Shown here piece after piece: positions 32,496 through 45,625 of a stretch of DNA of 64,000 nucleotides (positions within the stretch are counted from its first letter, which is position 1; each line of letters starts with the position of its first letter). Position numbers and translations under genes: made by a program. The notes beneath the pieces are model-generated. The model did no database searches and was not told the origin of the DNA. It worked only from the letters and a program-made list of their open reading frames with translations. This DNA comes from Parapristionchus giblindavisi. Taxonomy: Eukaryota > Nematoda > Chromadorea > Rhabditida > Diplogasteridae. Location: assembly GCA_943737045.1 (NCBI GenBank), contig CALSFV010000285.1, forward strand, positions 1-64,000. The letters are read 5' to 3'.

Positions 32496-34740
32496 ATGTT
32501 GATACGCGCCTTGTTACTATCCGTGGCCTCTCTATGTTCCGCGCAAAGCGATCCCACGTCGATATTCGATCCACGCGACCTCTATCTTGCCAAGCAATTC
32601 GTCGATTCGATCACCGCCTACGGTCCCGGCGTGGGCGTCTTTGGTGAGCGTAATAATAATAATAAATATTTATCGCATATTTCAATTTAGAGTTAAAAGA
32701 AAATAATTGACAGTACTAATGATCAAATAAGAAGAAGCGAAAAGAACTGCAACAACTAAGTCACAGTATTGCATTACGAACGTAGTTAGCGATTGATAAA
32801 GTATACCGTAGTTGTAATCCAGAAAAACCAAACTCGAAAGTAGGCTTGATCTAGAGACAACAACTGTAATCTCCGGTTTAGCCATGGAGCCAATGTAGCC
32901 CAGATCCATTAATCAATCAATAATGATGATTAATTATTCAATATAATCAATCAATAATGGCAATCTATAGGTCCCTACTCCTATGTGGATGCCTCGTACG
33001 ATAATCTTCCCTTCGTCGGCAAGGTCATCCCGATCCTGGGCAAGGTAAATATCAATCCGTATATTATGCATTACTGCAATCAATCACTATCACGAACCAT
33101 ACTGTGGCCGAATCTGACAACCGCATTCTCTGGCGCGAATGAATCATAGAACTCAATCGGTACTCTAAAGCGCACTGTAACCGAAAATCCCAGATCGATG
33201 AGTACAATCGATAGGTTACTGTAACTGTAACTGTTCTAATTGAGGAAGGTACCTCATCTCGTCTGGGCATCTCTCCATTCTACCCTCCAGGAGGCAATCC
33301 GTCCAATCCCATTCCACCCCTATACAGGTTATCGATCGATAATTCAAATGTTGAATAAATCAACAAATGAATATGCTAATAAATCCGTAATTGAACTGAA
33401 TATTCAATCGATAAATCAATAATCCACCTCAAAATTTGGTCAATCATGAAAAAAACATGAATGATTCAGAGCTCGTCCTCTGCCTCTGCACATTCCCGAG
33501 CCTGTTGACGTAGTGGCAGTCCCGCTGGATGAAGAAGCACTGCACGGAGAACCACTATTCCCCAAGGGTCAGTGGTAAAAGTAAAGGTACAACCCGTTAT
33601 TCAAGGCACGCGAAGTCCTGGGGGGTACCTTGAATAACGGGCTGAATAACCTTTACTGGGTGAGTGAGAGTACGATAATTTACTAAAATATTTTGGAGCT
33701 TCCAGGAGTCTAAAGAGGAGTGACAGGAAAGCCATGCACACCATCCCCTCTTGAATAAATGTGTCAACACTGAAAACTGAAACTGGGACCTTCCATTGTT
33801 ATTCCAAAGTATTGATAAGCTTTACATCGGTGTTACCGTACATCAATTATCGATCGATTGATTGATTACAACACAAAAGAGATAGAGTTATCTATGGTTA
33901 ACCTCGTCTCCATGTGGTGAAGATGGATAGAGCTAAGAGAGACGGGAGACAATAGGGCAAAGAGTGCGAACTTTCTACTAAATAGAACAAAAACGTTGTT
34001 TGACTAGCACAGTATGTCCACATCGGTCAAAAGAAACTTACATAACGCATCTAGCACTAAACTTGCCCTAGGTTCTGTATACTATATAACAAAAAATGTG
34101 TGAGAGTTTAAAAATATTTCTCAAAGATATTTTCTTCTGCAGAACTTGTGCTACCAGAGTTCATGGAGATGGCCGGGAAGGCAGGAGCAGAGCAGACCGA
34201 TGATCAGAGCGAGGTTGGTTCCCTCATCTAACACTCTACTGCGCTCTCTCCCATCCGCCACTTTGGCTTAGGGGCAGAGCGTCGCTCTCGTAAAGCGAAG
34301 GTCGCAGGTTCGATTCCTGCAAGTGGCAATTTCTTTTGCTGATTTTTCCAGATCGCTCCAGTTGAGCCTTTCGCCTCCATCGATGAGTCAGCCTTCGCCA
34401 CTGCCGAGAAGAAAGTTTCCGGCAACGGCATCGATGATATAGCGGAGCAAGGGGACGACGACATGGTCCTCTGGCCCAGCTCTGGTTTCTCATCCATGAC
34501 TGGACCTTTGGATGGAAACAGCGCGCACGATGTGCCCCAATTGACTATCGAGGACGCTGTCAAAGAAAAGAGCACCAAGATGGAGGAAATGGTAAGGGTG
34601 GTTACGGTGGAAAATCAATAATTATTGATTTATAGGTTTCCGAAGCCAAGAACGAGCCAGTGCCCATGGGTGATGGTCGAGGAGGCCGACGACGAATCAG
34701 GAGACTGGCGCAGATTTTGTTAGGAGCAGACTATGTTTAA
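32496..34740 (+). CDS. Secreted protein of unknown function
   Basis: Seven exons, in phase throughout, 256 residues: 32496-32643, 32971-33044, 33291-33327, 33472-33567, 34143-34213, 34352-34591, 34636-34740. The start ATG follows an AG acceptor (CGTTCCAG) by one base, as in spliced-leader-accepting nematode genes. Residues 1-18 (MLIRALLLSVASLCSAQS) form a clear signal peptide, and no membrane segment follows. The mature part is Pro/Asp/Glu-rich and ends in a basic patch (GRGGRRRIRRL), a possible processing site or peptide precursor end. I recognise no domain. Intron 4 carries a 75 bp palindrome and intron 5 a tRNA gene. Confidence 0.82.
33581..33656. repeat. 75 bp palindrome in an intron
   Basis: GTAAAGGT…ACCCGTTATTCAAGG pairs with CCTTGAATAACGGG…ACCTTTAC. 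It begins 14 bp after the donor of intron 4 of the secreted-protein gene and would form a strong RNA hairpin there. Confidence 0.75.
34257..34328 (+). tRNA. tRNA-Thr (anticodon CGT), inside a host intron
   Basis: A complete 72-nt tRNA. Acceptor GCCACTT/AAGTGGC pairs over 7 bp, the anticodon stem TCGCT/AGCGA encloses the loop CTCGTAA (anticodon CGT, reads ACG), and the T arm is GCAGG-TTCGATT-CCTGC. It lies on the same strand as the host gene in a 138-nt intron (34214-34351), ending 23 nt before the acceptor, with a TTTT terminator at 34335-34338. Confidence 0.95.
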
Positions 34741-34919
34741 ACTAGAATTTGTTAGATTAGGCCATACTATATCCCCACATCTAGTCCCTAGTCCCTAGAC
34801 AGTCACAAGAGGCAAGAGCGAGATCTGATTGTAAATAGCGATACGGTCCACATAATTAAGTAATTAAGCGATACATAAAAAACACTATCTGAGAGAATTC
34901 AACAACTGGAATATTTTTT

Positions 34920-36582
34920 GGTATCGATGAAAAATGAATTTTTCTGTTTTATGTGTGATAATTACAGGCTCCATGAATGGAGTACACTGGTACTTGGAAA
35001 TTGCTTCCAATTGAAAATTCGCTTCAGGGGGTGACCACACAACGATTTGACGCCTTTTCCTAAAAAGTTTATTTCGATGCCAATCGATTCTGGAATGGGC
35101 GCAATGGACTCCTTGGCTAATTCTAAGAAACTATTGCTAAGGAGAGTTTTTCGATCAAAGGTCAACGAACGCTGGAATTCGGGAATTTTCGTAATAATTT
35201 TCACATTAAATTAATTCTCACTATTTTCCCATGGAGAAAGTAAACTTTTTATTTGCTCAATCGCTTCTGCATATTATATTACACCTTTAGTTTAAAAAGT
35301 GTAATTTATAAAAAATGGGAAATTTATGTACGAATCAATTTTGTTCGTTGGACTTAATTGTGGTGAGGATTGGCGACGTTCCCTAAAAAGTTTATTTCGA
35401 ATCCTATCGATTCGTGAGTGGGCGCATTAGAATTCTTGTCAAATTCTAAGAAACTATTGCTGAGGAAAGTTTTTCGATTAACGGTCAACGAACGCTGGAA
35501 TTGGGAATTTTCGAAAAATAAAGTTTACATTAAATTAATTCTCACTATTTTCCCATGGCGAATGTAAACTTTTTATTTGCTCAATCGCTGCTACACATCT
35601 TAGCACGTATACGAATAAGTGAATAGAATAGAAATTACATCACAATGATGATTAGAATAGAGAGCAACACTGCCCTACTGCAGCTGCATTCCGAACTACC
35701 GGATGAACAGTCAAATACCCGTCTTATTGCGTTGATATACGCACGAAACTAGCAGAAAAGCGACAAAAAATCGATTAGGAAATTTCGCATTCTTACCCTT
35801 ACCACAATTCCTGACCATAATTCATACAACAACGACAAAATTGATTCGAACACAAATTTATATTTTTTTATAAATTACACTTTTTTAACTGAAGATATGT
35901 TATATTATGTAGCAGCGATTGAGCAAATAAAAAGTTTACATTCGCCATGGGAAAATAGTGAGAATTAATTTAATGTAAACTTTATTTTTCGAAAATTCCC
36001 AATTCCAGCGTTCGTTGACCGTTAATCGAAAAACTTTCCTCAGCAATAGTTTCTTAGAATTTGACAAGAATTCTAATGCGCCCACTCACGAATCGATAGG
36101 ATTCGAAATAAACTTTTTAGGGAACGTCGCCAATCCTCACCACAATTAAGTCCAACGAACAAAATTGATTCGTACATAAATTTCCCATTTTTTATAAATT
36201 ACACTTTTTAAACTAAAGGTGTAATATAATATGCAGAAGCGATTGAGCAAATAAAAAGTTTACTTTCTCCATGGGAAAATAGTGAGAATTAATTTAATGT
36301 GAAAATTATTACGAAAATTCCCGAATTCCAGCGTTCGTTGACCTTTGATCGAAAAACTCTCCTTAGCAGTAGTTTCTTAGAATTAGCCAAGGAGTCCATT
36401 GCGCCCATTCCAGAATCGATTGGCATCGAAATAAACTTTTTAGGAAAAGGCGCCAAATCGTTGTGTGGTCACCCCCTGAAGCAAATTTTCAATTGGAAGG
36501 AATTTCCAAGTACCAGTGAACTACACTCATTGAGCCTGTAATTATCACACATAAAACAGAAAAATCTATTTTTCGTCGATAC
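34920..36582. mobile_element. Foldback element between convergent genes
   Basis: A near-perfect long palindrome: arms of about 800 bp start GGTATCGATGAAAAAT and end with the complement, meeting around 35750. The two mirror-image 80-codon frames (34962-35204 minus, 36299-36541 plus) come from the arms and are not genes. It occupies most of the space between the secreted-protein gene (ends 34740) and cpf-1 (ends 37005), which are transcribed toward each other. Confidence 0.85.
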
Positions 36583-37004
36583 CGCACCTATGTCGATTTT
36601 CTAAGATAGCGTGTTATAATTTACTATTATTATTATTACAGTATGACATTCCAAGTACGGTATATGAACGAATATTGTAACGTTTTCCCAATGTATTATT
36701 ATGCAAATCTTTCATTATTTATCGAGATCATCACTTCACACACGAAAAACAAAAACAATTTGTGAACATATAAATATTAATCGATTACTTTCTGCAATCG
36801 ATAAAGAGAATTAAACATTATTATTTAGTTAATTGTACAACTTTAACGAAGGGGAAAACGGGGAATGAACATTGCTCTAGCAGATAGCGACAACTCTAGT
36901 AGAAATTACAAATAGGACATACAGTACCTCCAAACACCAACAAAGTCAGGGTATACTGTAGTTTTCTTGGATTGTATACTGTACTCTTAAGGATACGGTA
37001 TATC

Positions 37005-37529
37005 TTATGCTTGCTTCTTGTACCAGAATCGGGCTCGGAAGTCGTCCGATCCGGTCATGAAGGCAGGCATCGTGGGCGAGTGGACAAAGATACGCGTGGC
37101 GGCCGTGTGTCCTGCAACGAATACACACAGGTTACGGTACCAGCATTAGGTTACGGTATCATCATTAGGTTACGGAATCCTCATTAGGTTACGGTATCAG
37201 CATTAGGTTACGGTAAGTACTGGACAGACTACGCTTGGAACTGACAATGATTGAATAAGGCCAAAGGTCACGATAACTTGGATTTTGTGGATGATGTAAA
37301 GCTTATTTTTTAAAGTAAACATTCAAAAATGCTAAATTACCAAGAGCCAGCAGACGTTTTCGGTCCGTGTTTCTCGAATCCCATGAACACAGCGAGCCCG
37401 ATTGTTCATCCGGGAACATCACTGCAAATGATCCAATTAGTCGCCAAACTTTTCCAACTTGACAGTTTGAACTATTTTCGCCTACTGCCAACAACACGTT
37501 ACTGCATCAAATGCACCATCGGGCGCTGA

Positions 37530-37590
<61 letters not shown>

Positions 37591-40500
37591 TAATTTCTTC
37601 AATTTAACGCATCGGATAAGGGATAAGATACTAATTTCTTTTCCCAAAAATTCAGCCATTATTCCCCCAGACAATATGCATACCGTAATCCCTACGACAT
37701 AAAACCAACATACCGTAATCCTCATTGTGATTGAAACTCGCTTGAATCGGATGCTCCTGATGCCCGGTGGAACCGGCTCCAGTGTACGCGATCAGACATC
37801 TGCGCAATTATAATATTATTATTATTCTATTAGGTTGTGCCATAAGTCTTTTTGAATTTGGCGGTGCAACTTCAAATTGAATTATCTTAGTTTAACGACG
37901 ACATTGAGGAGGAATTTATTCGCTGTTATGGTCGATGACTCTTTGCTATATTCCAGCCACACAATGGGCTTACTACTTATAGAAGGACCTGGGTTATTTT
38001 ACAAACTGTGAGACCACCCAAGTTTTGATATCTTCTTAGTTCTTAAATTTTTCATTTACTAAAGCAAGTTGGACACCTTAACTAAAGTAGCGACCAGAGA
38101 GAGTAAGGTCCAGAGAGTAAGGAGGCACAGATAGTATGAGTCAGAAAAATTTGGCTGTCCTACTATAACGTGTTTTACTTAGACAGTTCGAGTGGAGCCG
38201 CGACGAAGAAACATTTGACACCGCTGTGGACGCGGCGATATGAGCTATGGTTTCAAATCTTGTAGTTATTTATAATAGAGGTCCCCGATTATATCAGTAA
38301 CCTCAACTGCACGCATGCAGTACAGTGGCCCATTTCACACTTCTTTGAACCTAGGGTATCTAAATTTCCTGATGTTTTCAGGTTTCGTGATCGGTTCTGG
38401 ATTCTCTCCTTTCCAAATTCACTGGCTATAATGCGCACTGTTATTGCGAATGTTCCATCCCTTCAACCAAGCGACCAGATTGTCAACTCAGGCGCTTGTT
38501 ATTTTTAGAAAAAATAAAAGAGATAGCGGTCTCAATCCGCAATTTTATTCAAATTCCCGCTAAATGACCACTTTTCGTCTAATCAACTTTTTGACTTTTT
38601 CAAGATTCCTTAATTCTAGCGAAATGGTGGGCGTGGATGACCCAAGTGTGGCTAACATTTAACGGGTGGTATCAAATGACTCGCTCTCCTTTAAGACGAG
38701 TTGCTCAACTCATAATTCTGAAGTGACCATTCCTCTATCCTATAAGATAATTTCTGATTTCAAATTTACGTAAGCAATTGGCCAGCGTATGGTTGGAGAG
38801 CACATATGTGGGGTACACATAACCTAGTTGTGGATTGATTTTTGTAAAATTCAAGCGAGAGAGAGCCGTGAACAAATTGAACTTCAGAGCTAGATCATAC
38901 ATTTTCGGTACCCTCGCCGTCTATTTTTATATAGTGGGTCAATTCTCGAAATAGGGTGGGTTGATCCACAAAATTCGTTATTTTCGCATAAAAATCATCC
39001 TTTTTTGCTTCATTTTTTATCAAGTGGCCTAAAATGGGCCTTATATAGTGGGTCAATCCTCGCACTGCGAGGGTATGACAATGTATGAGCTAGATTTATA
39101 TTTTGGACAATCGGGCGAGGCATACTCATATTTAAAGGGAAGTCTGAATCGAACGTGATATGGGTTATGTAGAGGGGGACACTAGTTAGTGATATGCACC
39201 AGCGCAGAGAGCTCTGTTTAAAACGGAGTGAGAAACAAAAGTGCAAACACAACACTATCAAATTCAAAAAGACTTATGGCACAACCTAATAATAAATTAC
39301 CGCAATATATCTATCAACGTGCATATGCCAAATAATGGTAACGAGATAAAAGGATTCCATTTGTATAATTCCAGCTTTCACTGATTTTAGTCGATTCATA
39401 CGACAAGCTTTCACGACACATTAACAATTCTTCATTGCAGCTTTGAGGTAATGGAAGAATGGTAAGACAAGAATTCACAGGGCTTCAGATTGGACAAGAT
39501 CATAGGTCGAATAGCTATGTTACTCTTTTTTCGAGAATTTTCAGCTCAAAATGCGGACAGGCTTCGCAATTGCGACGTACACGTACTTTTAGACATATGT
39601 ACAAGATGTTGTTGCCCTCTTTTGCAAGCAGACTACTCACCGATTGGTCGACAGCTCCCACAGCTTCACGATCGAGTCCAGGCCCGACGAGAGGATATAC
39701 TGTAATGAATCAATCAATTAATCGATAATTCAGATACTGCAGAACGTTTTTTTAAACAATATAACTCTCTATATATTGATGTGCAAGAGAGGCGGAATAG
39801 ATCACAGATTCAATTAACATAACCTATGATTCATTTTCATTATGTTTCCTCTACACCACTCGACGGGAATGATTTGACAAAACACTCTTCGAAAGTATGA
39901 AACAATTGTACTGTCATTGTCACCTGTAAACTATCACAAACACCACTTTATTTGTGAAATTGAAATAGAATAGAAACGTTCACGAGCAGATTCATTCTTC
40001 GTACCATATTAAAAAAATTCGCACATTTCGCAAACTAAATTCGATTTGGAGAATTCATACAAGACATACCTTTCCGTTTCTGGAGAATCGAGCAGAGCAA
40101 ATCTTCGCTCCATCGTGCGCACGGGAGAACGTTTCCACGCAACGATTGGAGATACCGTCCCAGACCTGATATCGATTGATTGATTATTGATCAATAATTA
40201 AAACGCGTTCTCCATAAGAGCGGATGGGGCATGGCACAATGTTTCAAAATCATCCTGGGTGACTCATATTTAATGGTTGGAGTCCCTAGGGGACGTATAC
40301 ACTTCAGTCAAAAAATGGACCCAAATTATCGATTTTTGATCTACCAAAAGTCGAAAAATCAAAGTGTGATTTACATGGCATGTTGTATACCGTTCGATAG
40401 AGTATCCAAAGTTATATAAGAATACCAAGTTTCATAAGTTTTCATAACTCCATGTTAGAGAAATATTCGATTTTCCGAATTTTGACAAGATTTTTTTGTT

Positions 40501-43500
40501 TTGATCTCATGGCTTGCTATGTTACTATTATTTCCAGGGCCTGGATTTTTGATATGTTATGCAAAAATGAATGAGCTATCCGAATATCATACTTATTTGG
40601 ACCAGCTATATGCCAGGCATAGTGATATCGCCAGTCAAAGTGATGAATTCTAACGCCCAAACGCCGACGCAGGTTCGAATCCGGGTCCAGGCAGAATTTT
40701 TTGCAAATTTTTTTTCGGCTCAAATTTGACTTTAAATTATACTTTCATGCGTTTTATCTTGTTTTCATTAATTTGCTGTACGAAATAGCCATGTACATTA
40801 TCTTAAATAATAAAAAATCGTATAACTGATATTGTATCGGCAAAAAGTCATGGGACGGACGAAAATGACGGTTTTCGGCAGTGCCACTTCTTTACAATGC
40901 AATACTTTCAATTATCCGATAAAAGAAAATAAATCCACACTTGAACTCTTCAAATCTCGATTATCGTAAACTGTTTGAAAAATTGTTGACAAGGATCAAA
41001 GATCGAAGTTCAAAGATCAAATACCAAAGTTCTGCAATAGAGTAAAAACTTTTTTGAACATTTTCAACATCTATCGGATTTCATCAGTAGAGGCGTATCG
41101 TAAAAGAGCACTGCAAGAGAAAAAGAATAAGTCTAACAATAAGGCTCGGTGCTGAAATCGAGTAAACCTCAGAAGAAAATTTGCTGCGGGTCTGAAAGGA
41201 ATCATAACCAAATCAAATTCAGCTAAATCATTATTTGATAATTTGCAAAGCTGCCTGCGGAAGAATCATAATTTTAGAATCTCAAAATCCGTCCTTCCAA
41301 AAATGTTTGTTTATTTCCCGAAGGCGAATAAAGAGCCATGACTACCATAATCTGTATAGAAAGATCACTCGCTTCTAGCATCATTTTGGCACTTACAAGG
41401 GAAGTCTGGTTGGCCGGTCACGGACTTCGGGATGGGACATATACCATTCGATAGGCATCCGAAAAACAATGATTTTCATGTTGACAATTTTGGCAGAATG
41501 CCCGTGGGTTATTTGCATATTTTTACCCAGCGAATGGTATATGTCCCATCCCGAAGTCCGGGGCCGAACAACCCGACTCGCCTTGTTAGAATGGGTCGTT
41601 AGTGCATCTAGAAGAAGAGTTTTTAAATTTTGGGGCAAAAATTTTAAAAAAAAGATGCCTCCACTCTCAAACTGTGTCAGAAGAACAATATTATTCACTA
41701 AATAACTATACGTGTTTAAAAAGGTTACTTCGATTGTGTCATCATTACGCAACAGTGAACAAATTTAATTACACCAACATCATGGTTGTATTCTTTGATG
41801 AGCTGCTTATATTGACTCAAAGATCAGCTTGATTGATTTCCTGAATCAAAATTCATAGAAAATGAAAACGCGTCCCATGAATTTTGAAGATACTGTATCT
41901 GCAGTAAGATTTTTTCATCGCAATACTCTCGTCCCTACGACTCTACTGATGGATGAAATCTCATTTTCGAACCTCCGACGGATGTTGAAAATGTTCAAAA
42001 AAGTTTTTACTCTATTGCAGAACTTTGGTATTTGATCTTTGAACTTCGATCTTTGAACTTCGATCTTTGATCTTTGTCAACAATTTTTCAAACAGTTTAC
42101 GATAATCGAGATTTGAAGAGTTCAAGTGTGGATTTATTTTCTTTTATCAGATAATTGAAAGTATTGCATTTTAAAGAAGCGGCACTGCCGAAAACCGTCA
42201 TTTTCGTCCGTCCCATGACTTTTTGCCGATAAAATATCAGTTATACGATTTTTTATTATTTCTGATAATGAACATGGCTATTTCGTACAACAAATTAATG
42301 AAAACAAGATAAAACGCATGAAAGTATAATTTAAAGTCAAATTTGAGCCGAAAAAAAATTTGCAAAAATTCGGCCTGGACCCGGATTCGAACCTGCGTCG
42401 GCGTTTGGGCGTTAGAATTCATCACTTTGACTGGCGATATCACTATGCCTGGCATATAGCTGGTCCAAATAAGTATGATATTCGGATAGCTCATTCATTT
42501 TTGCATAACATATCAAAAATCCAGGCCCTGGAAATAATAGTAACATAGCAAGCCATGAGATCAAAACAAAAAAATCTTGTCAAAATTCGGAAAATCGAAT
42601 ATTTCTCGAACATGGAGCTATGAAAACTTATGAAACTTGGTATTCTTATATAACTTGGGATTCTCTATCGAACGGTATATAACATGCCATGTAAATCACA
42701 CTTTGATTTTTCGACTTTTGGTAGATCAAAAATCGATAATTTGGGTCAATTTTTTGACTGAAGTGTATACGTCCCCTAGGGACGCCAACCATTAAATATG
42801 AGTCACCCAGGATGATTTTGAAACATTGTGCCATGCCCCCACTGCCACCCCTCCGCTGTAAGGGAGAGTGCCTTTTAATAGGCATACTATCACATATTTT
42901 CCTAGCTATACTTTAGGCGTAAACTAAAGCGACAATATTTTAAAGTCATTACATTCCTTTATTGCTTATAGCACGTTTGCTAATTTATGGTGAATAAATT
43001 ATCATTATGTTATTATTATTAATCATAATAATCACACCTTGACATCTCCATCCTCCGATCCGGTCACATACAATCGTGCGTTCTCAGAGTAGTTCACCTA
43101 AACATATCAAATGGATCGTCGAACGTTCTTATAATCACAGAAGATGAAAACCACTGTGTGCTCTATTCAATACATCCAACATGACTCTAACATCTTTTCC
43201 CTTTTTCTGTAACGTAGTTTTTCGAAAACCCAATAAATATTATTATATTATTATTGTGACGTTACGTGGATAATATTCGGTGCATTGCTTCATTCATCGA
43301 AATTACGCATTGTTTTTTTCTTCAGTTATTGTACAACGACTTCCTCTTTTGATCTACCGATGAGATAAACTAATCAATAAAGTAAACAAATCAATAAAGT
43401 AAACAAATCAATAAAGTAAACTAACATCAACAACTCGTGCCGTGTGTTGATCACTTGGCATGGAGCCAACAAAGCACTGGAGTGTCTCAACATTGTACAG

Positions 43501-45625
43501 ACGAAGGGTGGGATGTTCTGTGGCAACTAGGAGGAATTCACCACCCGGATGGAATGACATCGTCGAGATTGTTGACACTTCCTGAATAGAAATGGAGGTT
43601 ACGGTATCCAGAGATATCACGGTGGATAGGACAATTAACGGTCAGTTTGACTAATATCGCAAAATTTTTATGTGTTATTTGATTAATTCGGGCGATTTCG
43701 TGAATTAAATTCATTAAAAATGTATTTATTTTCTCTAACTTTTTCACGAATTCTTAGGATTTCTTTGAAAGAAATCGAACTTAAAGCCAAAACACAACCA
43801 TAGAATTTTGTCACCCTCTTCGTAGAAATTACCGTGATCTCTGTCCATGTATGGGCTGGGTCATAAGGAATTCATATTACCAAAGACAGGTACTACTTGT
43901 TTATCAAAGATCAAAGATCAAACCTGAATAGTCTTCATCGCCCTTTTCACAGCCATTTTGGAGTAGTCGAACATTTTGACGGTCTGATCGCGCGATCCAG
44001 AAACGAGGATTGGCTCACGAGGATGGAAGACCAGATGGGTTACTTCCTGTACCGATCGATTATTGATTTTAATATAGAAAGTAATATGGAGATCCAAATT
44101 GTTTTAAGAACTAATAAAGACAATTTTTGTCTTTTTCAAAATGAAAATAAATATGTTGTGAATGCGAGATAATTAATTTAGTAAGTAAATCAATGAGCAG
44201 GAGTGATATGCATGCACGTATTTAAAATAATTGTAAAAATAAAGCTATTAAGTAATAATGTGCTTCATGATGTTTCGGCCGCTACGTTTAAGATAAGAAT
44301 ATATGGTAAAACTAACATCAAAATGATCATATAGCGTGCGTATACACGGATTTGAAGCGTCAGGACCATTCTCCGATACATCGCCGCCCGTCTAAAAAGG
44401 AGAATGTGAAATAATTATTAATAATAATAATATCTTTATGAGCGTTTCAGGTAAAAATGACAATAAGATACATAGAGAAATGCATTAGGGACACATAAAT
44501 ACAATAATACATCGAGGTAGTAAGGTTGAATTAACAGATAATGATGATATAATTATAGATAATGATGATATAATTATTAATTAATTCGCATTTATTATTC
44601 AAGTTCCATATCCATTAAAGAAGTTGATCCAGTATTTGCATTTAACGAAATGGTTTGTCTTAGCAAATCAGAAGGATGTTATATTGACAAGACTGAGCAA
44701 ACCAATAAATCCAAAAAGAACTGCTTTAAGTAGACTTGCAAGTGTACTTAAAGTGAAAGTTTAAGTAGACTTTAAGTTTTGAAATACCAGAGTGAGTACG
44801 AAATAAATAAATACTTACCTCACGAGCAATAACTCTTTCCACATCGAGAATCTTTATCGATGTATCCACCGATCCAGTAGCGCAAAGAGTACCTTCAAGT
44901 TAATTTGCTTAATTTAGTTATTTAATTAAATAATTTAGTTACTTAATTATTTAATTTAATTGCCAACTTATTTTATGATAGTGGAAGTAGACTACATTTC
45001 CTCTAGCATAGCCGAAGCTTCTATTAGATTCATACCGTCATTATTGAAAGCAGCAGCTCGACAGGGTGCCTTGTGTGCAGTTAGATATATCGTTTCGTAT
45101 TGGCATGGTTCGGGCGAAATCGGAACGACGTCAGCGTCGAACTCGAGATCAATACCACCGGAGACGTTATCCATCTAAAATTAAGAACTAATGACACACC
45201 GACAGTTAAATATTAATTAGAAGGAGCATTAATAGAGAAAAAATAAAACGAAAGTATGAATTTTAACAAAATGCAAGAGGTTAGAATTGAAAATGGAATA
45301 TAATAGAAATACAAATACGATTCTAGGAATAGGAAAACTGGCCTGCATAATACTCTCTTGCTCTCGGACATCGGAATCATCAACAAACTGCTTTGCCACG
45401 GAAACCAAGCGGAAAAGCTTATCTGATGGAGGTGGCGGAGGCTTGGTTCCAATAGAATTTGACAAATCAAGAGCCAGTTGCTTGTGACCATCATAATAAA
45501 GTTGCCTGAATGACGGGAACTGTTAAAAAGAATGTTCAACACCAAACAAATTTGATTAAAATATTTTCGAACCCAATAATAAGGCGATACATGAAGTCTC
45601 TGTCCTTAATATCCGGTTTAGACAT
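37005..45625 (-). CDS. cpf-1: Cleavage stimulation factor subunit 1 (CstF-50), WD40 protein
   Basis: Nuclear scaffold of the CstF complex that helps cleave pre-mRNA before polyadenylation. Thirteen exons, all in phase: 45625-45573, 45505-45319, 45174-45036, 44892-44819, 44391-44317, 44046-43924, 43581-43426, 43097-43038, 40165-40070, 39699-39641, 37799-37714, 37421-37341, 37111-37005. The 431 residues equal the human length. An N-terminal homodimerisation region ([18 protein letters not shown]) precedes [17 protein letters not shown] and seven WD40 blades, including [70 protein letters not shown] and [14 protein letters not shown]. Exon 2 ends at a GT donor that adds eight residues compared with a GC-donor reading. 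Intron 8 holds a 2.6 kb foldback and intron 10 a mariner-type element. Confidence 0.95.
37131..37215. repeat. Tandem repeat of a TTACGGTA-containing unit
   Basis: Four copies of AGGTTACGGTATCA(T/G)CATT-type units of about 20 bp in cpf-1 intron 12, beside the acceptor of exon 13. Confidence 0.7.
37526..37590. repeat. (TAA)n microsatellite
   Basis: About 20 TAA units in cpf-1 intron 11. Confidence 0.9.
37830..39289. mobile_element. Mariner-type element, degenerate
   Basis: Terminal inverted repeats of about 31 bp start TTAGGTTGTGCCATAAGTC and are flanked by TA dinucleotides at 37828-37829 and 39290-39291, as for Tc1/mariner elements. At 1.46 kb it has the size of an autonomous mariner including a 190 bp later insertion, but I find no intact transposase frame. 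It lies in cpf-1 intron 10, with an R1 MITE nested at 38896-39087. Confidence 0.8.
38896..39087. mobile_element. MITE, family R1, nested in the mariner-type element
   Basis: Ends CATACATTTTCGG and AATGTATG, flanked by AGCTAGAT at 38888-38895 and 39088-39095. It is younger than the mariner copy it interrupts. Confidence 0.78.
40216..42859. mobile_element. 2.6 kb foldback with tRNA-like B boxes in its arms
   Basis: Inverted arms of about 870 bp (40216-41090 and 41985-42859) share AGCGGA…GGGGCATGGCACAATG ends. Each arm carries a tRNA-like 3' half: a perfect B box GGTTCGAATCC at 40672-40682 (plus) and about 42382-42392 (minus), followed by GTCCAGGCA and a T6 run. I find no convincing A box or full cloverleaf. 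The arms also end inward with GATCAAA-type repeats. It occupies cpf-1 intron 8. The 62-68 codon frames are arm mirror images. Confidence 0.8.

Noticed and set aside
34228..34578. 116-codon minus-strand frame
   Set aside because: Antisense shadow of the 34352-34591 exon and the tRNA-Thr gene; the plus-strand exons join in phase and carry the protein signal.
34962..36541. Two 80-codon frames of almost identical sequence
   Set aside because: Mirror images produced by the foldback arms at 34920-36582, with no start context or splice context.
37830..39289. Intact mariner transposase
   Set aside because: Only inverted ends and TA flanks support the element; all frames in the interior are broken.
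40605..40692. Possible intact tRNA gene
   Set aside because: B box and T run are good, but acceptor strands do not pair and no A box or anticodon stem fits; described as tRNA-like only.
42360..42548. 62-codon frame [20 protein letters not shown]
   Set aside because: Translation of the tRNA-like B-box region in the foldback arms, present in both arms.
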